Shown here one piece after another: positions 24,008-32,574 of a DNA stretch of 64,000 nucleotides. This stretch comes from Aestuariivita boseongensis (GTDB lineage: Bacteria > Pseudomonadota > Alphaproteobacteria > Rhodobacterales > Rhodobacteraceae). The position numbers and the translations under genes were made by a program. The stretch's first letter is position 1; each line of letters begins with the position of its first letter. The notes beneath the pieces were generated by a model that saw nothing but the letters and a program-made list of their open reading frames with translations, ran no database searches and had not been told where the DNA came from. The DNA lies in NCBI RefSeq assembly GCF_001262635.1, contig NZ_JXYH01000001.1, forward strand, positions 62,001-126,000, read 5' to 3'.

Positions 24008-25063
24008 ATGGATGCCGATAAAGTCATAGAAATCTCGAACGTGTGGAAGATCTTCGGTGGCAGACCCGAAGCCGCGCTCAAAGCGATCCGTGAACGCGGA
24101 CTGACCAAGGCCGAAGTCCTGAGCGAATTCAACGCCGTGGTGGGCGTCGCGGATGTATCGCTTTCCGTCAATCGGGGCGAGATCTTCTGCATCATGGGCC
24201 TGTCGGGGTCGGGCAAATCCACGCTTGTGCGCCATTTCAATCGCCTGCTGGAACCCACCTCGGGCAAGATCGAGATCGAAGGCACCGATGTGATGGCACT
24301 GGGCCCGAAAGAGCTGCAGCGCTTCCGGAATCAGAAAATCGGCATGGTGTTCCAGAATTTCGCGCTGATGCCGCACCGGTCGGTGCTGGACAATGTGGCG
24401 ATGCCGCTTGAAATCCGGCAGGTGGCCAAGAACGAACGCATGCGCCAGGCTGCAGCGATCCTTGATATCGTTGAACTGGGGGCATGGGGGGCGAAATTCG
24501 CCCATGAACTGTCGGGCGGCATGCAGCAGCGCGTGGGTCTGGCCCGTGCGCTGGCTGCGAACCCGGATGTCCTGCTGATGGACGAGCCGTTCTCGGCGCT
24601 CGATCCGCTGATCCGGCGGCAATTGCAGGACGAATTCATCCGCCTGTCGAAAATCCTGAAAAAGACCACCGTGTTCATCACTCATGACCTGGACGAGGCC
24701 GTCCGGATCGGTGACCGCATCGCCATCATGCGCGACGGCAAGATGGTGCAGGTGGGCACCGCCGAAGATATCGTGATGCATCCCGCCGATGATTACGTCG
24801 CCGATTTCGTCGCCGGTATTTCGCGGCTGAAAGTGGTGCATGCCCACGCGGTGATGCAACCGATCGAGGCGCATATCGCCGCCCATGGATCGATCCCGTC
24901 GGATGCGCCGCGCGTCAACGAAAGCGAAACGCTCAGCAACCTGATCAATATGGCGATCGAGGATGACAGCGCGATCCTGGTGGAAGACAACGGCGCCGAT
25001 GTGGGCGTGATTACCCGCGCCGATCTGTTGCGCACGGTCATAGAAGGGACAGAAGTGTCATGA
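24008..25063 (+). CDS. betaine-type ABC transporter ATPase, ProV-like
   Basis: A 351-residue ATPase. Walker A is GLSGSGKST near residue 76, signature LSGGMQQRVGLARAL, Walker B VLLMDEPFSALDP and switch HD in FITHDLDEA. The insertion around residues 20-45 before Walker A is typical of ProV/OpuAA. A C-terminal tail of about 80 residues corresponds to a reduced CBS-like regulatory region. Its stop overlaps the permease start (ATGA). Confidence 0.9.
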   Translation: MDADKVIEISNVWKIFGGRPEAALKAIRERGLTKAEVLSEFNAVVGVADVSLSVNRGEIFCIMGLSGSGKSTLVRHFNRLLEPTSGKIEIEGTDVMALGPKELQRFRNQKIGMVFQNFALMPHRSVLDNVAMPLEIRQVAKNERMRQAAAILDIVELGAWGAKFAHELSGGMQQRVGLARALAANPDVLLMDEPFSALDPLIRRQLQDEFIRLSKILKKTTVFITHDLDEAVRIGDRIAIMRDGKMVQVGTAEDIVMHPADDYVADFVAGISRLKVVHAHAVMQPIEAHIAAHGSIPSDAPRVNESETLSNLINMAIEDDSAILVEDNGADVGVITRADLLRTVIEGTEVS

Positions 25064-26601
25064 AGGACGACACCACAAACCCGCTTGAGGATACGACCTC
25101 TGCCGCCGCGCAGGCATATGCGGAGGAAAGGCGCGACAATATCCGCACCTTCGTGCGCACTTCGCCCGATTATTACATCCGAAATTTCGACAAGATCGGA
25201 GCGTCGGCCCGCTTCACACCCACCTTCAACATGTTTGCCGGTCTTTTCGGGCCCATCTGGTTCGGCGCACGGGGCTTGTGGACTTGGGCGCTGCCGTTCC
25301 TGATCCTCGAAGCGCTGGCTTTCGTGCAGATCGCGCGTGGCCTCTTCGGTGATCTCGGGGCCGAGGCGATGGAGCGCATCGCCTCCATCGAAGGAACCCT
25401 GGAATTGCGCCGCCAGCAACTGGCCGCAGCGATCGAAAACAACTCTGACCGGGTGGACGCCTTCCGCCGCACGGTCGAGTCGCTTGAGGCCAATATCGAA
25501 GGATTCCGCGCCGAAGCCGAAGCCGCCGCTGCCGAAGGGCCCACCATCGCGCTGACCGGCCTGCTGATCCTGCTGGCGGTCAAGCTGGTGCAGGCGGTCA
25601 CCGCCAATACAGCGCTGGAATCGCGGTTTTCGGACTGGCTCAGCGATCCAGATGTCCGTTCAGGCATGCCGGTCGGCATGATCGTCTTTTCTGCGGTGTT
25701 CATGGGCCTGATCGTGGCCGCCGCTGTCGTACATTACAGTTTCCCGGGTCGGTTTTCACTGCTCACGGAATTTCCAACCGACCCGGATATACGCCTGACC
25801 TCGATTGACGGGGTCGAGGCGTTCTTCAACTGGGCGGTGCTGAATGGTGAGGCTCTCTTTGATGGCATCACCTACGGCATTCGCCTGGTTCTGGATGCGT
25901 TGGAGACGATATTCGTCAGCACGCCGTGGATCGTGATTGCCGCGTTGATCATCCTGCTGACATGGCTGACGGCCGGTGTGCGCATGGCAATCTATTCCGG
26001 CGCGTTCCTGGCTTACATGGGCCTGCTGGGATTCTGGGAAAAAGCCATGACAACGCTGGCGCTTCTGGGCACGGCGGCCTGCTTGTCGATCCTGATCGGC
26101 ATTCCGCTGGGCATGTTCGCCGCCCGCCGCCCACGCTTTTATGCGTTTATCCAGCCGATCATGGATTTCATGCAGACCATGCCGGCCTTCGTCTTCATGA
26201 TCCCCGTGATCGCCTTTTTCGGCACCGGCAAACCCGCCGCTGTCGTCACCACGATGATCTTCGGCGGCACGCCGGTCGTGCGTCTGACGGTGCTGGGTCT
26301 GCGCGGTGTGCCGGAATCGGTACGTGAGGCCGCGATCAGCTTCGGGGCAAACAAATGGTATTTGCTGACCAAGGTCGATCTGCCGCTGGCCAGCCCCTCC
26401 ATCCGTGCGGGGATCAACCAGACCATCATGCTGTCACTGGCCATGGTTGTTGTGGCTTCGCTGATCGGCGCGAAGGGCCTGGGCGAAGACGTGCTTGAGG
26501 CGCTGCAATACGCCAATGTGGGGCAGGGGATCCTTGCAGGCTTCTCGATCCTTTTCTGCGCCATGATCCTGGACCGTATCGTGCAGGGCCAGCGGAAGTG
26601 A
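25060..26601 (+). CDS. betaine-type ABC transporter permease, ProW-like, with long N-terminal region
   Basis: A 513-residue permease. The C-terminal 220 residues are the binding-protein-dependent permease domain; the ATPase-contact loop is EAAISFGANKWYLLTKVDLPLA (near residues 424-445). The N-terminal 270 residues hold a first pair of hydrophobic segments, a predicted coiled coil at about 105-160 rich in Glu, Arg and Gln, and further helices. That extension is much larger than the usual ProW N-terminus. Four-base overlaps on both sides show tight coupling. Confidence 0.87.
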   Translation: MKDDTTNPLEDTTSAAAQAYAEERRDNIRTFVRTSPDYYIRNFDKIGASARFTPTFNMFAGLFGPIWFGARGLWTWALPFLILEALAFVQIARGLFGDLGAEAMERIASIEGTLELRRQQLAAAIENNSDRVDAFRRTVESLEANIEGFRAEAEAAAAEGPTIALTGLLILLAVKLVQAVTANTALESRFSDWLSDPDVRSGMPVGMIVFSAVFMGLIVAAAVVHYSFPGRFSLLTEFPTDPDIRLTSIDGVEAFFNWAVLNGEALFDGITYGIRLVLDALETIFVSTPWIVIAALIILLTWLTAGVRMAIYSGAFLAYMGLLGFWEKAMTTLALLGTAACLSILIGIPLGMFAARRPRFYAFIQPIMDFMQTMPAFVFMIPVIAFFGTGKPAAVVTTMIFGGTPVVRLTVLGLRGVPESVREAAISFGANKWYLLTKVDLPLASPSIRAGINQTIMLSLAMVVVASLIGAKGLGEDVLEALQYANVGQGILAGFSILFCAMILDRIVQGQRK

Positions 26602-27320
26602 GCGTACTGGTCCTGGTCCATGGTTTCATGGGCGGTGCCGCACAGTGGGACGGTTATTTCGATCAGCTGGCCCGGCAGATGGACATTCATGCCGTCGATC
26701 TGCCGGGCTTTGGCGCCAACGCGCATCTTGATCCGATCCCAAGCATTGGCGGTTATGCCGATTGGGTGGTGGATCAGCTTCGCCAGACGGGCATTCAGCG
26801 ATATGACCTGCTTGGCCATTCCATGGGCGGGATGATCGCACAGGAAATCGCCCTGCGCGACGTGGATCGCATTGACCGGCTTGTGCTTTATGCGACGGGG
26901 TCCATCGGTGTTCTGCCCGGCCGGTTCGAAACGATCGAGGAAAGCAAAAGACGCGCCGAGGCGGACGGCGCCACCGCCACCGCCCGCCGCATCGCCGCAA
27001 CCTGGTTTCTGGATTATGAGGCGGCGGAGGGGTTTGAGCCCTGCGCGCGTGTCGCCGAACAAAGCCGCTTGCCTGCCATCCACGCAGGCCTTGATGCCAT
27101 GCAGGCCTGGTCGGGCCGCGAAAACCTGGGCCGCATCACGCCGCAGACGCTGGTGTTGTGGGGAGACCAGGACCGGACCTATCCCTGGGCGCAGATCCAC
27201 ACCCTGTGGACCGAAATTCCGCACACGAATCTTGCTGTCATTCCCGGCTGCGCCCATGCCGTGCATGCCGAAAAGACCCAGCTTTTTTCTGAGGTTCTTT
27301 CAGACTTCCTGTCTCGGTGA
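26598..27320 (+). CDS. alpha/beta hydrolase
   Basis: A 240-residue cytoplasmic hydrolase starting at GTG, overlapping the permease stop (GTGA). Motifs: oxyanion region VLVHGFMGGAAQWD, nucleophile elbow GHSMGGM with Ser near residue 77, acid Asp in LWGDQDRTYP and histidine in GCAHAVHAEK. Co-translated with the ABC importer, so it may open or deacylate an imported compound. Substrate unknown. Confidence 0.82.
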   Translation: MSVLVLVHGFMGGAAQWDGYFDQLARQMDIHAVDLPGFGANAHLDPIPSIGGYADWVVDQLRQTGIQRYDLLGHSMGGMIAQEIALRDVDRIDRLVLYATGSIGVLPGRFETIEESKRRAEADGATATARRIAATWFLDYEAAEGFEPCARVAEQSRLPAIHAGLDAMQAWSGRENLGRITPQTLVLWGDQDRTYPWAQIHTLWTEIPHTNLAVIPGCAHAVHAEKTQLFSEVLSDFLSR

Positions 27321-27398
27321 TCCTGCGCATGAAAGCTTTTGAAGCCGAAGTTGCACTTGACCGCCAAAACCCTTTGAAATATCCCCAGCACTCGCTGA

Positions 27399-27472
27399 GC
27401 GGGTATGGTGAAATGGTATCATAAGAGCCTTCCAAGCTTAAGGTGCGGGTTCGATTCCCGCTACCCGCTCCA
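27399..27472 (+). tRNA. tRNA-Gly (anticodon TCC)
   Basis: A 74-base cloverleaf: acceptor GCGGGTA paired with TACCCGC, D stem GTGA/TCAT, anticodon loop CTTCCAA giving TCC, T arm GCGGG-TTCGATT-CCCGC and an encoded CCA. The anticodon stem is weak at its outer pairs (A27 opposite A43, G28-T42). Its 3' 47 bases are repeated 137 bases downstream. Confidence 0.93.
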
Positions 27473-27492
27473 AAAATCCACCACCTACACAT

Positions 27493-27525
27493 TTCCGACA
27501 AAGATTTTTGGTCAGTTCCGACAAA
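27493..27525. repeat. TTCCGACAAA direct repeats between tRNA copies
   Basis: TTCCGACAAA at 27493-27502 and 27516-27525, 23 bases apart, with a related ACTGACAAAG at 27528-27537. They lie in an AT-rich 90-base stretch unlike the flanking DNA. Short direct repeats beside a tRNA-borne attachment site resemble arm-type integrase sites. Confidence 0.45.
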
Positions 27526-27562
27526 TTACTGACAAAGAAACAGATTCCGGATTTTGAATATA

Positions 27563-27609
27563 AGCCTTCCAAGCTTAAGGTGCGGGTTCGGTTCCCGCTA
27601 CCCGCTCCA
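27563..27609 (+). repeat. duplicated 3' end of tRNA-Gly, att-site scar
   Basis: These 47 bases copy 27426-27472 with one change (A to G at 27591, in the T loop) and include the CCA. No 5' half precedes them, so this is not a functional tRNA gene. Tyrosine integrases commonly use the 3' half of tRNA genes as att sites and leave such direct repeats flanking the inserted element. Confidence 0.85.
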
Positions 27610-27755
27610 AACCTCCAGAAGCCCGACAAGACACGCCTTTTGACCAAGCGCGGCATCTGTGCGCTTGACCATCTGGCGCATGGCGGTCAAGAAACGTTAC
27701 CCGAATTGCTGGTTTCCGGCTTGCGCCAGAAACACCCCGAAGAAAAAGAGCCCGT

Positions 27756-29567
27756 ATGGCCCGAATGGACACAGCCGCGCCGCCTGCGAATACCGCGGAA
27801 GAAGAGCGCGAAAAATCAAAGAACATGCGAGCGCTGTCCGCGCTGTGGCCGTTCATGGCGCCCTACAAGCTGTTGATGGCTGCGGCAGGCGCGGCGCTGG
27901 TGCTGACGGCCATGGTGTCTTTGGCGCTGCCCATGGCGGTGCGCCGCGTCGTCGACAATTTCGAGGCGGAAGAAAGCGCGATCCTTGATCTATATTTTGC
28001 GGCTGCGCTGGGCATCGCGGCGCTTCTGGCGGTTGGCACGGGGCTCAGATACGCGCTGGTCACCCGACTGGGTGAACGTGTCGTGGCCGATATCCGAAAG
28101 GCTGTCTTCGACCGCGTGATCGGGATGAGCCCGGCCTTTTACGAACGCATCATGACCGGCGAGGTGCTCAGCCGGATCACCACGGACACCACGCTGATCC
28201 AGTCTGTTCTGGGCTCGTCCGTGTCGATTGCGCTGCGCAACATTCTGATCTTTTTCGGCGGGCTGGTGTTGATGATGCTGACATCGCCGAAACTGACTGG
28301 TCTTGCGCTGCTGCTGGTGCCGGCCGTGATCGTGCCGATCCTTGTTCTGGGCCGCCGCCTGCGCGTGCTCAGCCGCGAAAACCAGGATTGGATCGCCGCC
28401 TCCTCCGGCAATGCGTCCGAGGCGCTGGGCGCGGTGCAAACCGTACAGGCCTTCACCCACGAAGCCGAAAACCGCGCCGCCTTTGGCGATGTGACCGAAC
28501 GCAGCTTTGATGCCGCCCGCCGCCGGATCTGGACGCGTGCGCTGATGACCGTGATCGTGATCTTTATGGTCTTCACCGGCATTGTCGGCATCCTTTGGAT
28601 GGGGGCCAATGCGGTGCGGTCGGGCGATATGACTGTGGGGACGCTGGTTCAGTTCCTGATCTATTCGATCATGGTAGCTGGCGGCGTTGCGGCCCTGTCC
28701 GAGATCTGGGGCGAATTGCAGCGCGCCGCAGGTGCCACCGAACGGCTGGTGGAGCTTCTGGAAAGTGTCGACAGCGTTTCGGATCCGGCAGCGCCCGTGG
28801 CCCTTCCTGCGCCGGTGCGGGGCCAGATCACCTTTGAGAACGTCACTTTCCGCTATCCCTCCCGGCCAAAGGTGGCGGCGCTTGATGACGTATCGCTGGA
28901 TATCGCGCCGGGGGAAACTGTGGCCTTCGTCGGTCCGTCCGGGGCAGGCAAGACAACGATCATTCAGCTGATCCTGCGCTTTTATGACCCCATCGCAGGC
29001 CGCATTCTGATGGATGGCGTCGATCTGGCCGACATGGCGCGCGATCAGTTCCGCAGGCATATCGCGCTGGTGCCCCAGGATCCTGTGATCTTTGCCACCA
29101 CGGCCCGTGAAAATATCCGTTTTGGCCGGCCTGAAGCCACTGATGCCGAAGTCGAGGCCGCCGCCAAAGCCGCCGCCGCGCATGAGTTCATCGCAGCCCT
29201 GCCCGATGGCTATGACAGCTATGTCGGCGAACGCGGCGTGATGCTGTCAGGCGGACAGAAGCAGCGCATCGCCATCGCCCGCGCGATCCTGCGTGACGCG
29301 CCCGTGCTGCTGCTGGACGAGGCGACCAGTGCGCTGGATGCGGAAAGCGAACGTGCCGTACAGCAGGCCGTCGATGAACTCAGCGAGGGGCGCACAACCC
29401 TGATCGTCGCCCATCGTCTGGCCACGGTGAAAAAGGCCGACCGTATCGTGGTGCTGGATCAGGGCCGCGTTGTGGCCACGGGCAGCCATGATGCGCTGGT
29501 GGCGGAAGGCGGGCTTTATGCGCGGCTTGCGCGGCTGCAATTCACTGACGGTATCGCGGCCGAATAA
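27756..29567 (+). CDS. ABC exporter, fused permease-ATPase (MsbA/LmrA type)
   Basis: A 603-residue half-transporter. Six helices lie in residues about 35-320, then a nucleotide-binding domain with Walker A GPSGAGKTT, Q-loop VPQDPVIFA, signature LSGGQKQR, Walker B VLLLDEATSALDAE and switch AHRLATV. It resembles lipid/multidrug exporters. Starts at ATG 27756 (a second ATG nine bases later is possible). It stands alone between the tRNA scar and the acyl-CoA synthetase gene; substrate unknown. Confidence 0.9.
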   Translation: MARMDTAAPPANTAEEEREKSKNMRALSALWPFMAPYKLLMAAAGAALVLTAMVSLALPMAVRRVVDNFEAEESAILDLYFAAALGIAALLAVGTGLRYALVTRLGERVVADIRKAVFDRVIGMSPAFYERIMTGEVLSRITTDTTLIQSVLGSSVSIALRNILIFFGGLVLMMLTSPKLTGLALLLVPAVIVPILVLGRRLRVLSRENQDWIAASSGNASEALGAVQTVQAFTHEAENRAAFGDVTERSFDAARRRIWTRALMTVIVIFMVFTGIVGILWMGANAVRSGDMTVGTLVQFLIYSIMVAGGVAALSEIWGELQRAAGATERLVELLESVDSVSDPAAPVALPAPVRGQITFENVTFRYPSRPKVAALDDVSLDIAPGETVAFVGPSGAGKTTIIQLILRFYDPIAGRILMDGVDLADMARDQFRRHIALVPQDPVIFATTARENIRFGRPEATDAEVEAAAKAAAAHEFIAALPDGYDSYVGERGVMLSGGQKQRIAIARAILRDAPVLLLDEATSALDAESERAVQQAVDELSEGRTTLIVAHRLATVKKADRIVVLDQGRVVATGSHDALVAEGGLYARLARLQFTDGIAAE

Positions 29568-29730
29568 TCCGCTCCCTCAACCTGCGAAATACGCGCTTTG
29601 CGCAACGTCACTTGGCGAAATGACCCAGCGTGCCATGCGCGCAATGCTTGCGCGAAACAAAATTTCCGCTCATCCTCTGTGCCAAGAATTCACACGCCCG
29701 ATCAACGGGTTTCAAGGGAGGGAACACGCC

Positions 29731-31608
29731 ATGGCCTATCGGGGCATGCCGGACAAAATTGCGTTTGAAGCCGAATCCACCTGGGAGGCGCGCGATGTCC
29801 CCACAACGCTTTATCAGCAGATCACCAGAACGGCGGAGCAATTCCCCAGAAACAACGCGATCAGCTTCCAGTTGTTCTCGGGTGCCGATGACCACGCCGA
29901 AACCCTGACCTGGAGCCAATTAAAAGATCAGGTAACACAGGCCGCCAACATGTTCCGGTCGCTGGGCGTGGGTGAAAACGATGTCGTGGCTTACGTCCTG
30001 CCCAATTGTAACGAGACGGTTGTGACCCTTCTTGGGGGCGCCGTGGCCGGGATCGCGAACCCGATCAACCCGCTGCTGGAGCCTGAGCAGATTGGATCGA
30101 TCCTGCGGGAAACCAACGCCAAGGTCGTCGTGACCCTGCGTCCGTTCCCCAAGACGGATGTGGCCCAGAAAGTGGCCGAAGCCGTGCGCCATGCGCCCAA
30201 TGTCCAGACCGTTCTTGAGGTCGATCTGGTCCGTTACCTGACCGGCGCAAAGAAGCTGATCGTGCCGCTGGTGCGTCCCAAGCTGGGCGGCGATAAACAC
30301 GCCGATTACAAAAGCTTCCACAAGGAAATGGCGCGCCAGCCCAAAACGCTGAGTTTTGCAGACGCCAAGGACGACCGCGTGGCCTGCTATTTCCACACCG
30401 GCGGCACGACGGGCATGCCGAAAGTGGCTCAGCATACCTATGGCGGCATGGTCTATAACGGCTGGCTGGGTGGCCAGCTTCTGGCCACGTCTGAAGACAA
30501 CCTGATGTGCCCTCTGCCGCTCTTTCATGTGATGGCGTGCCAGGTGATCCTGATGGCGGCCGTCTTCTCGGGTGCGCACGTGATTTTCCCGACGCCGCAG
30601 GGTTATCGCGGGGAAGGGGTGTTCGACAATTTCTGGAAGCTGTGCGAGCGCTGGAAGGTCACATTCATCGTTTCGGTCCCCACGGCGATCGCCGCCAAGA
30701 TGCAACGCCCGGTGGATGCGGATATCTCGACGGTGAAAAAGGCGTTTTCCGGCTCGGCCCCGCTGCCGCTTGAGCTGTTCCGCCGGTTCGAAGAAACCGC
30801 AGGGCTTGAGATCATCGAAGGTTACGGGATGACAGAGGCCACCTGCCTTGTCTCGGGCAACCCGATGGACGGGGTCAAGAAAGTGGGGTCGGTCGGGATC
30901 CCGTTCCCCTATACCGATGTGAAGATCTATACCGCCACCAACCAGGGCCCGATGGAAGTGGGCGTGGATGAGGTGGGCGAGATTTGTGTCGCCAACCCGG
31001 GGGTTTACGTCGGCAAGACCTATACCGAGACCGATAAGAACAAAGACCTGTTTTACGGAGATTACCTGCGCACGGGCGATCTGGGACGACTGGATGAGGA
31101 TGGCTATCTCTGGATCACGGGCCGGGCCAAGGACCTGATCATTCGCGGCGGCCACAACATCGACCCCGCCGAGATTGAAGAGGCGTTGCTGGGCCACCCG
31201 GCTGTGGCTTTCGCCGGGGCCATCGGCCAGCCCGATCCTCATGCGGGCGAAATCCCCTGCGCCTTCGTGGAACTGGTCGAAGGCGCGAGCGTCACGGCAG
31301 AGGAACTTCTGACCTATGCCAAGACCCATGTGCATGAACGCGCGGCCCATCCCAAGCATCTGGAAATCCTGCCGGAATTGCCGAAAACGGCGGTGGGCAA
31401 GGTGTTCAAGCCCGATCTGCGGAAATCGGCGATCACACGCATCTATAACGAGGCGCTGGAGGCTGCGCATCTTCAGGCCCGCGTCGTCAACGTGATCGAC
31501 GACAAGAAGCGCGGATTGGTGGCTCAGCTGAAGCGCAATGGCGCGGATGAGGAGGACGTGGCCAAGACCTTGGGTGATTTCACCCGACCCTGGGAGTGGG
31601 CGGCGTAA
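29731..31608 (+). CDS. acyl-CoA synthetase (AMP-forming)
   Basis: A 625-residue adenylate-forming ligase that activates a carboxylic acid with ATP and CoA. ATG 29731 follows GGGAGGGA. Motifs are the P-loop-like FHTGGTTGMPKVAQ, GYGMTEATC, YLRTGDLGRL, RAKDLIIRGGHNIDPAEIEEAL (near 460-485) and the catalytic lysine region PKTAVGKVFKP. It is longer than medium-chain ligases; chain-length preference cannot be read. The esterase gene follows after five bases. Confidence 0.88.
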   Translation: MAYRGMPDKIAFEAESTWEARDVPTTLYQQITRTAEQFPRNNAISFQLFSGADDHAETLTWSQLKDQVTQAANMFRSLGVGENDVVAYVLPNCNETVVTLLGGAVAGIANPINPLLEPEQIGSILRETNAKVVVTLRPFPKTDVAQKVAEAVRHAPNVQTVLEVDLVRYLTGAKKLIVPLVRPKLGGDKHADYKSFHKEMARQPKTLSFADAKDDRVACYFHTGGTTGMPKVAQHTYGGMVYNGWLGGQLLATSEDNLMCPLPLFHVMACQVILMAAVFSGAHVIFPTPQGYRGEGVFDNFWKLCERWKVTFIVSVPTAIAAKMQRPVDADISTVKKAFSGSAPLPLELFRRFEETAGLEIIEGYGMTEATCLVSGNPMDGVKKVGSVGIPFPYTDVKIYTATNQGPMEVGVDEVGEICVANPGVYVGKTYTETDKNKDLFYGDYLRTGDLGRLDEDGYLWITGRAKDLIIRGGHNIDPAEIEEALLGHPAVAFAGAIGQPDPHAGEIPCAFVELVEGASVTAEELLTYAKTHVHERAAHPKHLEILPELPKTAVGKVFKPDLRKSAITRIYNEALEAAHLQARVVNVIDDKKRGLVAQLKRNGADEEDVAKTLGDFTRPWEWAA

Positions 31609-31613
31609 GCACC

Positions 31614-32537
31614 ATGGACTACGACAGTTACCTCGATGAGGAGGTCCGCGCCTTCATCGCGCAGACCAATGCGCATTACCCGCCCGATGCGGTGACCATG
31701 ACCGTTGAAGATCAAAGGCGCGTCTATGACGATCTGTGTCGCGCCTTCGATCGCGGATATCCCGATGGGGTGCAGGCCAGCGACACGCAGGCGCATGGCG
31801 TGCCGGTGCGCATTTATGAGGCTGGCGAACCGACGGTCACGGTTGTCTATTTCCACGGCGGCGGGTTCGTTGTGGGTGGGCTGGAGAGCCATGACAGCAT
31901 CTGCGCCGAGATCTGTGCAGGCACAGGTTATCGTGTGGTTTCAGTGGATTACCGGCTTGCGCCGGAACATCTGCACCCGGCCGCCTTTGAGGACAGTCTG
32001 GCCACCACGCAGTGGGTTCTGGACCAGTTCGAAGGCCGCGTGGTGCTGGTGGGCGACAGTGCGGGCGGCAACCTGGCGGCCTGCGTGGCGCACAAGCTGC
32101 GCGGTCAGACCGATCGGATTTCGGGCCAGCTTCTGATCTATCCTGCGCTGGCGCCGGGGCGCGATCATGGGTCTTATGCCACCCACGCCTTCGCGCCGGG
32201 GCTGGCGAAGGCCGACATTGATTTCTACCAGGGCATTCGAACTGGTGGGCCGGATGCCAGCGACGATCCGACCTACATGCCTATGGCCGATACCGACTTT
32301 TCGGGCCTGCCGCCGACGGTGATCATCAGCGCTGAATGCGACCCGCTGGCTGACGATGGGGGGATCTATCGCGACGCGCTGCAGGCGGCAGGGACCAAGG
32401 CGCATTGGATCAATGAAAAAGGACTGATCCACGGATATCTCAGGGCGCGGGTGATGTCGGAAAAAGCGCGGGAGAGCTTCGACCGGATCACCGCCGACAT
32501 CCAGTGTCTGGGGCAGGGCGTCTGGCCCTATGAGTGA
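31614..32537 (+). CDS. HSL-family alpha/beta hydrolase (esterase)
   Basis: A 307-residue enzyme of the hormone-sensitive-lipase branch. The oxyanion motif is YFHGGGFVVGG near residue 80, nucleophile GDSAGGNLA with Ser near 147, acid Asp in SAECDPLADDG and His in LIHGYLRA. Hydrolyses small acyl esters in known relatives. Coupled to the acyl-CoA synthetase, suggesting release and activation of the acid of one substrate. Confidence 0.88.
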   Translation: MDYDSYLDEEVRAFIAQTNAHYPPDAVTMTVEDQRRVYDDLCRAFDRGYPDGVQASDTQAHGVPVRIYEAGEPTVTVVYFHGGGFVVGGLESHDSICAEICAGTGYRVVSVDYRLAPEHLHPAAFEDSLATTQWVLDQFEGRVVLVGDSAGGNLAACVAHKLRGQTDRISGQLLIYPALAPGRDHGSYATHAFAPGLAKADIDFYQGIRTGGPDASDDPTYMPMADTDFSGLPPTVIISAECDPLADDGGIYRDALQAAGTKAHWINEKGLIHGYLRARVMSEKARESFDRITADIQCLGQGVWPYE

Positions 32538-32550
32538 TCCGGCGCTGTCT

Positions 32551-32568
32551 TGGGGGAGGTTTCCCCCA
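32551..32568. terminator. hairpin between convergent genes
   Basis: Seven-base arms TGGGGGA / TCCCCCA with a GGTT loop in the 37-base gap between the esterase and the phosphodiesterase-like gene. No T run on either strand. Confidence 0.45.
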
Positions 32569-32574
32569 GGATGC

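Noticed and set aside
23024-24886. 620-codon minus-strand frame across the binding-protein and ATPase genes
   Set aside because: Antisense shadow of two well-supported genes; composition rich in His, Arg and Gln without family motifs.
27399-27609. Two tandem tRNA-Gly genes
   Set aside because: The second copy lacks acceptor 5' strand, D arm and the 5' side of the anticodon stem.
27238-27656. Two minus-strand frames containing GAGSGNRTRTLSLEG
   Set aside because: These are translations of tRNA-Gly and its duplicated 3' end, a well-known kind of false protein.
29920-31470. 516-codon minus-strand frame opposite the acyl-CoA synthetase
   Set aside because: Antisense shadow of an enzyme with full ligase motifs; no ribosome site or domain.
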